Positions 57,217 to 64,000 of a stretch of DNA of 64,000 nt are shown in pieces. The notes beneath the pieces were generated by a model. That model was not told the DNA's origin. It made no database searches and saw nothing but the letters and a program-made list of their open reading frames with translations. A program made the translations under genes and the position numbers. Source of the DNA: Tulasnella sp. 424 (lineage: Eukaryota; Basidiomycota; Agaricomycetes; Cantharellales; Tulasnellaceae); assembly GCA_019633425.1 (NCBI GenBank), contig WSUB01000090.1, forward strand, positions 105,689 through 169,688, in the 5' to 3' direction. Every line of letters starts with the position of its first letter. Position 1 is the stretch's first letter.

Positions 57217-58954
57217 TTAAACCGTAATCTTGCAAGGACCAGCACCAGCTTGGACTGTAAAGAGGCGCGCTACGTCAGCGACCCAAAGGATTATACTATT
57301 CAATATGAGGTCCAGCGCTTACCTGCAGACGCAACGCCGGTAGTGGCACCAAGCGAGTACGAATAAGGAGCCGAAGTGAAGGTACCGGGGTTGAGTTCGG
57401 GAGTAGCTCCTCCCCAGTCGTTGCCGACGGGGTTAGCATAGCCGCCTTCCTCGAGAGTCATCAAGGGTTTCTAATTGTGGGGCAAAGAAGATATGAAAGC
57501 GTCAGTCACAGCGGAACGGAAAGTAAGTAGGTGGTTTAGTGTCAAACGTACCACAGCGTTGACGAAGACGTTGTTCTCGATGAGCATCTGAGCACCCAAG
57601 CGAGAGTCGATACCGCTAATGGTAATGTCGTTGTAGTAGTTGCTACGGGAAGATATGGTTAGGTCAATTCCGAAATCGCCCAACGATTTAGTGAAGAGCC
57701 TTACTTGTAGACGTGGCCCGTGCCGAAGCGGAGGGATGGGAGACGGGAACCGACTACATGGAAGTCAGAGCATTGAGTTCGAGTAACCTGAATGAGGGAA
57801 ATAGCTCATCGAGTCACTCACGGTGGTTGAAGTAGTTGTGGTGATAGGTCACGTGGAAGTGGCCCTTGTCTTCAGAGCCATTGTTGTCGGAGTGGCCAAC
57901 TATCGCGACGAACAAGCGACATCAGATTTGTCCCGCACAGCGCCATTGAGAAGTTCAGAAACATACCAAGAGAGGTCTTGTAGTGGTCGTGGAAGTAGTT
58001 CCAGCTGACGGTGACCCAGTCCGAGCCGTGGTTGATATCGCAAGCACCGTCGTAATAGTCCTTGCCGTTGTCCATGTCCGAGTAGAACTCGTTGTGGTCC
58101 ACCCAAACGTTAGTGCTAGCTTGGATTTCAATCAAATCCGTAGGAGCCTTGAACTTGTACAGCTTGAGGTTGCGGGTGATGACGTTGGAGCTCTTCTTGA
58201 CGCGGAATCCACCGCCGGTGAGACCGCCACCGCAGGAGCCCAAAATGGAGGTGTTGGAGCCGATGTCGACTGGGTCGCCGTCACCTTGGATGATGGTGCT
58301 GATGCGGATGATCTTGGCTGCGGTGCCCGAGACGGCGGCACGGAGGGCTGTAAGATCGGACACGGTGCTGAGGTACGCGAGGGTTCTCGTTAGCGTTTGG
58401 TTTTTGGACGGTAGTTACTCAAAGACTCACACGGTCGCGCCACCAGCACCGCCAGTGGTACCGCCGTTCAAAGTGGCGTAACCCTCGAGACCATTCGCAC
58501 TTCCGGTACCGGAGCTGCCGCTAGTAGTAGTGGTCTTAGTGGAAGTGGCAGATGTCTTGGAAGTGGTAGATGTCTTGGAAGTAGTCGACGATGACTTGGT
58601 GGTAGAGGTGGAGCTCTTAGTAGTGGTCTTTGTGGTGGTAGTCGTCGCCGCCGTCCCAGCTACGCACTGCGAATACCTGCGAAACACAGCGGAGTCAAGC
58701 ACGCTCACGAGAACCGGGTTGGCCGAACGTACCACTCATTCGAGTATTGACAGACGGCTCCAGATACGCAAGTGGTTTCACCAGTGTAACCGGAACTATG
58801 AGGGAAAAATAGTTATTTTTCGTATGGACAATCTAGCCTGGAGCGTCAGGGCTCACCCTCTGCATTGGCCGTAAAGAGGCACGTCAGCCTGAGCCAGTTG
58901 GGCACAGGCAGCGAGCAGGAGAGCAGGAGTAAGAATGAGGTTCTTTTGGAACAT
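57217..58954 (-). CDS. Secreted CBM1-pectate lyase (PL1 family), intact copy c
   Basis: Nine exons (58954-58857, 58795-58733, 58676-58431, 58367-57967, 57899-57822, 57753-57705, 57642-57552, 57470-57323, 57254-57217) give 403 aa. A signal peptide (KNLILTPALLLAACAQLAQA) precedes a fungal cellulose-binding module: YGQCRGSGYTGETTC, then CQYSNEWYSQCVAG. A Thr/Ser/Lys linker leads to the PL1 parallel beta-helix: GSCGGGLTGGGFRVK, ASTNVWVDHNEFYSD, YDGACDINHGSDWVTVSW with the Ca2+-binding acidic residues, VGHSDNNGSEDKGHFHVTYH, and SRLPSLRFGTGHVY holding the expected catalytic arginine. It ends GAGPCKITV. It would cleave polygalacturonate by beta-elimination outside the cell. CBM1 has Arg where Gly is usual (QCRG for QCGG). 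It lies 399 bp upstream of NLR D, same strand. Confidence 0.9.
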
Positions 58955-60674
58955 TTTCTCAATTCAGGGGCTTGGAGGCAAGTAGTAGTCGAGGCCGAGA
59001 GGCGGAACTGGATTGGGTTGGAGGATGGTCAACCGACGAACCAGACCACGTCTTCTTATACCCCCAACCAAGGCCATGTAAACGTAGAAGTAGTACATAG
59101 AGGGCCGGAAACGAGTTGCGTTCGTCTGCGCCAAGGTGGTTGCGTCGGTGGATTCGCCGGAATTCGATCACCTTGCAAATGAACAGGATGCCCACTTCCG
59201 TGTCAATTCGACACCTCGAACGGACCGCTTGCAAGCACAGATAGATGCTAGTCGACATGTCAAAGAGCGGGACGCTGTCAGTGACCGGCCGTGTGTGGTG
59301 TCAGTGAGGGATAAAGAAGTGCCTCACCGGGCTCGGGATATTCCCAACGACGTCGACACGAAGACCGACTTTTCTTCAGGTGTTTCGCTGGATTCTCGGT
59401 CTTCTCTAATATCGTCGTTGGCAAGAGTAACAACTCGGGATCTTTCTTCTCAGTCACAGCTATCAATGTAATTTATGCTATTATACCTTTTGTACTGTCC
59501 CTTGAAGGTCTTGCGGTTCGAACGGTCGGGGTTCTGCAGAGCCGAACTGAATGTAAAACAGCGGTAACGAGTGATCAGCGACAGCGTTCATGATATCCAA
59601 CGAAAGCATCGAACCGCACACCATTCACTGATCCTGGATGCTCAGAAGACAATTGTTGGGGCTGAGTCTTGTGTCCAAGGTTTGGGCAAACAGGTCCGGG
59701 CGGGCGCGCAAGCTGGACAACCCACCGGCACCCCGCTGAGCATTGGAATCTCCATTTTTAGACGAATGATTCTGACTGGTGAAGCGCTCGCGTTGTGTGG
59801 TGAAGTGGAAGGCCGGTTGAAGTGGAAGTGGATGTGATTGGCGGAAGGGAATGTCTTGGACGCGGAGTTAATGGCTTATATCGTCCGTCTTGGCACTCGG
59901 CAGTTGTCTCGGCAGGAGGAATTAGAACTAGTGCACCACACACAGTCTGCACCTTGAGCGGGCCGCTTTGCACACCGACAATTGCGAGAACGTCGGTCCC
60001 CTAACGGTGCAGTCGGAGGCGCCATTCTAAGAGCCTCTGACGATCTCTCCGGATCCGCACCGCTGCATGGGGCTCGAGACGCAAAGGATAAACAACGTTC
60101 CATTGGAAGGAGACGGTGACCAAGAAGACGTGACCAAAATAGTAAGCGCTCATCTCGCTGGTTTGGAAAGGGTGTCCTGGAGGAGGGGCGGCAACGTAAG
60201 CAAAAGGCCTACCATTGGAGCCTCGGCACCACGGGAGGATTGTGAATCGATGACGTCATGGCGTGTGTCCACTTCAAGGAGATCGACCTCCTACCGTCCA
60301 AACTCTTGAGATCTGTTTACTTGTCCTACAGTGTCCTAGGGACAGGTCCGTGCTTCATCTCCCAGTGGCTAATTGAATCCCGGGACTCGGTGCAACCCTT
60401 CTGGCTGGTCGTGATTGGTTCCATGGCATTCCTACCGTCTCGGGGAGACTTACTCCGCTTATATTTATGCGCCCTGAGGTTTACGCCATGACGATCTAGT
60501 AATAATTTAGACGCCTCCTGCGCCCGGTGACGACTTGCAGTCGAGGAGAGCGGTAAATATTCAAGCCGTTCACAACCACTTGGGACTAATGAGCTAAGTT
60601 TGCTTATCACCCAAACTCAGCAACCCTGAGCCAATATAACATTTGACTACATACAACATGGGCATCAATCCTAT
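58955..60674. other. Intergenic between pectate lyase c and NLR E
   Basis: This holds the pectate lyase promoter, then about 1 kb with no recognised gene. Small remnants of the segment shared with 51280-51680 lie at about 60090-60240. The NLR 3' flank begins near 60240, with TGACGTCA at 60251-60258. Confidence 0.5.
59054..59060 (-). promoter_or_regulatory. TATA box of pectate lyase c
   Basis: TATAAGA on the minus strand lies about 100 bp before the ATG at 58954. An equivalent motif is kept upstream of decayed copy a (near 42090). Confidence 0.5.
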
Positions 60675-63600
60675 CTACTTTGAGAGGGCGTCCATGTTGA
60701 TGACTCCTATATCTCCATTCCCAAGACCGACAATCAAGTAAGATCCTCGCCACACCGCAGATCTGGATAATTCGTATTTGCCGAAGCGCCAAGTTGGGGG
60801 GAGCCAACATAAAAGCTTTGCGAGGTCTCCGCTCCGCTTGTATAGGTTCCCCATTGGATCACATTGCAAGAATAAAGGCTCATAGCCACTCCGGGTTTCG
60901 ATCAATTGGAAGACGAATGAACTACCCCAACATTCAGTGATCTGGGATGGATCTTTCATATTAACGAGGTAGGAAGGATCGTGATAATTGATGAAGAGAA
61001 AGTGAACCCCGTCGGGGGCTGCACCTACGGCTACGGCGGTATTGCGGCCACTCCATGGCGGCCGCCATTTAACCGTGCTTACATTGTCACCCCCACTCAA
61101 TAAATGCAGTATGAGGTGACCGTCCTCATGCGTGACTACTACCGATTCCCCATCAGGAAAGAATGCTAACCCATGTATCCACATTGGAAATGTGTCCTCG
61201 TAAAGCATCTTCCTCTGATGAATATCCCATACCTTTATAGCACCAGTAGCAGCCGGGCCCGCTGCCCAAGACACCCAAGTTGCAACTCGTCGGCTGTCTT
61301 CCGAAAAGATAGACTCTGCACCACTGCACGCATTCCACTCTGAGGGATCGTTGAAAGGGAACGTATGAAGGTCCTCCAGCGACCCCATTTCGTAGATAAT
61401 CGATCCGGTAACTCCGGGGGAAGCCGGTATGAAAACCGCAAAGCAGCTTCCATCGGGCGACATCGCAATAGGAAATGATGGGCTGGGAAAATCGAGTCTC
61501 GAATAGTTTGGTTCATAAATGTTCCAAAGTCCAACGGTTTTAGTTGCATCACAAAACCCGATTACACGGGTTCCACTACGAGACGCCTGGAGACAGGTCC
61601 AATCATGGAAGGCCATCTCCGTTGTGGGTGAACAGCCGCCAGGGTGTATATCGCTGATATCCCACGTTCGCAGTGTGCTATCCCCCGCGATAGTTGCTAT
61701 TTCCATCCCTGTCGATGAGAATGCAAGCTGTTTGACCTGGGAAGTGAGAAGAGCAAGTTGACCCAGCATAGTCCCACTTTCAATATCCATATTTGTAAGT
61801 CACTTGAGCGGGTAACGATCGCCATTCTTCCGTCTTCATTACAAATTGCCATGGAACTGAAAGTCGGGACTTTAATTGCCTTGAGCTCTTGGCCAGTCGT
61901 ATAATCCCAGAGTCTGACAAACGCATCTGAGTCCCGATTCCAGAGAGAAATCACTCGCTGATTGTGGAGAAGAGTGAAAGTCCGACGATGGTACCTGAAG
62001 TACTCGGAGTCGATTTTGTTTGATAGTGTTTGTGTAAGAGTCAAGGTATCATCGTCACGCAGCTTCCAAATTTTGAGGCTATCGAAATCTTGGATTGCAA
62101 TGAACGAACCACAACGGGAAACCGTTCCGCAGATACAACCCTCGATACCCAATGGGTAAGTTGAAGTGACCTCGCCCGTAGCCGAGTTCCATCGACGGAG
62201 GATGGAAGAGTTAGAGAGAGTTAGGAGCTCCCGACCATTTGGTGACGCAGCAAATCTCCAAAAGAGTAGTTCACTATCATCAGGGATGTCTATACGGGAG
62301 ACCAAGGTCCCGGTAGACGCGTCCCAGATATCGATCTGAGACCGGCGCGACCCGGATAGCACCGCGATTCGAGTGCCATCGCTCGAAATATCGAGTTCGG
62401 TGCGGTAGGAATCGAGCCTCGGGCCGTAAATGGAGCTTATCTCTGCTCCGGTCGAACTGTTCCACACTGTAATTCGTCCTCCATCGGTGCATGTCGCGAT
62501 ACGTTTGCCATCCAGGAAATGTGCCAAGGCGCTCAACCCGGTTTGAGCTTCAGTAGTGATCAAATTGGCGTCCCACCTGGTCGGCTTCCCCCGAATAACA
62601 TACGGCACATGGAGCTGAGATCCATATTGCCTTGTCAATGAACAAGGCGGAGCAAAGGCGAGAACCGTCGTGTATACATGTCCAGAGGACAGGCGGAGAG
62701 GTGCTTGATATTGTAGCAGAACGCGGTATGCATCATATACTAGATTGGTCGTCAGTGGTTTTGCGTTAAGAGCGTTCTGATTAAGTAAAGCGCGTGAGTT
62801 ATATTTGATTCCTTTCTGGGTGATTCTACTCACATGACACCAAGATTTCAATAGTTGGATCGAATTGATAGCACCGTCAATATCTCCCAACAGGCTCATC
62901 ATTTCGAGCCACATCAACAACTTCGACTGGCAAAATGCATCGAAAAGATGCCCTAAGGACTCGTCACAGCTCGCGCATAGCGAGATGTGCGAACTGAAGA
63001 AACGGCACGAATAGCGCAAATGATTTGGCGCTGCCCCGTCTAAGCGCGCTTGGAGATCTGCAATGTCCGAGTGCAGTGACCAGGGACTTTCAATGGAACA
63101 CGGATTCCGTTTGAACAGGGAGTGCATGGTTTCAAGGCAGAGCTTTGCCAGCCGCGCGTGACCCTCGGCGGATGTGATGAAAAACCTTCCGGATTGCCGG
63201 CCTGGCGTGGTTATGAAGTCGTAAAACGATGGGTGAAAGAAGCGAATAGGTTCGGAAGATTTTGAAGGGGCAGGAATGACAAGGATGGAGCGAAGGTCTT
63301 GAACAGTTGTAAGTACGGAATCACGCTGAAGTGAAAGCAATGCCGCAAGAGATGTGGACGGGAGGGGGTCAAGGAGGAGCACGATGGTTTCCAGCACCCG
63401 ACGGAATATTTCCTTCGAATCGGGTATAGTTACCTCCAGGTCATTCTCCGCGTTTTCAAGTACTTGGCGATACAACTTGTCTAGCTGTGCGAATGCCAAG
63501 GACGTATCGTTCCGATCTGGCTTGAGAAGCCAATCGAGGCGGAGTTGCAGTGAGCGCCCGCTCTTGACCCCTCCAATGAAGTTCACAGTCGTGGATGCGA

Positions 63601-64000
63601 AAATGAACAGGTTATCGCTACGTGATATCAGTGCGTTAACCTCGGCCACGGTCGGCCAGGATCCCTCCACGCCATGGCGAGTCGCAAGGCCAGCCAAGTG
63701 TTGGGTCAGGAAGAGCCCAATATCAGCCTGAACAACGGATTTCTCGATGTCATGAAGCACAAAGGACTGAGAAATGACGCGAAGGGACGGGTGATTAAAC
63801 TCGTCATGAATGTGCAGTTCGGGACGACTTGTAATAAGGAGTTTTAAAGCGACCCCGACTTGAGTAGAGATTCTCGGAAGCTCAAGCGCCCATCGTGTCA
63901 GAATTTCTCTGGCACCATCGGCAGAACTACATTCGTCCATTGCATCAAGGACAAACAAAATGGTCTTGGCCGGCACCTTGAGCTTCGCAAGCGGGCCTGC
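60675..64000 (-). pseudogene. NACHT-WD40 NLR copy E, 5' end outside window, one frameshift
   Basis: The visible part starts within NACHT (AGPLAKLKVPAKTILFVLDA, Walker B) and runs to a stop at 60675 (NGDIGVINMDALSK). It has the arm motif RFFHPSFYDFI, and the usual NACHT/WD40 intron is readable in frame. One base is missing near 61786: the WD repeat that reads LQIWDIESGTMLGQL in other copies has ATATGGATATT instead of ATATGGGATATT. The frame shifts there and the last 371 residues fall into another frame. No other lesion was seen, so this is a very young pseudogene or a base-calling error. It is closest to copy D in the WD40 half and to B/C in the NACHT helices. Confidence 0.75.

Noticed and set aside
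1..64000. Bacterial-style features: operons, CRISPR arrays, ribosome binding sites
   Set aside because: Introns and gene families show a fungal nuclear genome. The repeats seen are gene duplications and transposon remnants, not spacer arrays.

Overview
The window is nuclear DNA of a filamentous fungus, most likely an Agaricomycete (Basidiomycota). The evidence is many short introns (about 53-70 nt, GT..AG), fungal BTB/POZ and F-box families, large NACHT-WD40 (NLR-type) proteins, a CBM1-linked pectate lyase, an ENA-type cation ATPase and the nucleolar protein ESF1. No tRNA, rRNA or CRISPR array was recognised. Exon coordinates were rebuilt by eye from splice signals, reading phase and comparison between paralogues. 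For each gene called intact, the exon lengths sum to a whole number of codons.

Region 1 (1-12963) is a locally duplicated block of three unrelated genes: methylmalonate-semialdehyde dehydrogenase (MMSDH, +), the large subunit of molybdopterin synthase (MOCS2B/cnxH, -) and a BTB-domain gene (+). MMSDH copy 1 (3' part in window) and MOCS2B copy 1 look sound. The other MMSDH and MOCS2B copies (3896-4395, 5578-7971, 8135-8597, 10836-11229) are broken or nonsense-truncated. All three BTB copies are open across four exons and keep a TATA box 91 bp before the ATG.

Region 2 (12964-28378) is mostly single-copy. It holds ESF1 (-), a small secreted protein with repeats and Kex2-type KR sites (+), a tandem pair of F-box genes (-), and a 1097-residue ENA-type P-type ATPase (-) whose 11 exons were reconstructed.

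Region 3 (about 29270-64000) is a minus-strand array with a period of about 8-9 kb. Each unit carries a CBM1-pectate lyase (PL1) gene followed by a NACHT-WD40 NLR gene. NLR copies B, C and D are intact (1439, 1419 and 1426 aa). Copy A is a heavily broken pseudogene carrying inserted repeats that include a 273-bp MITE. Copy E has one frameshift and runs off the window. Of three pectate lyase copies only the one at 57217-58954 is intact.

Both arrays show the same asymmetry: putative recognition or adaptor genes (BTB, NLR) stay open in several copies, while co-duplicated enzyme genes decay to one good copy. This suggests, but does not prove, that the NLR and BTB genes are what was selected during expansion.
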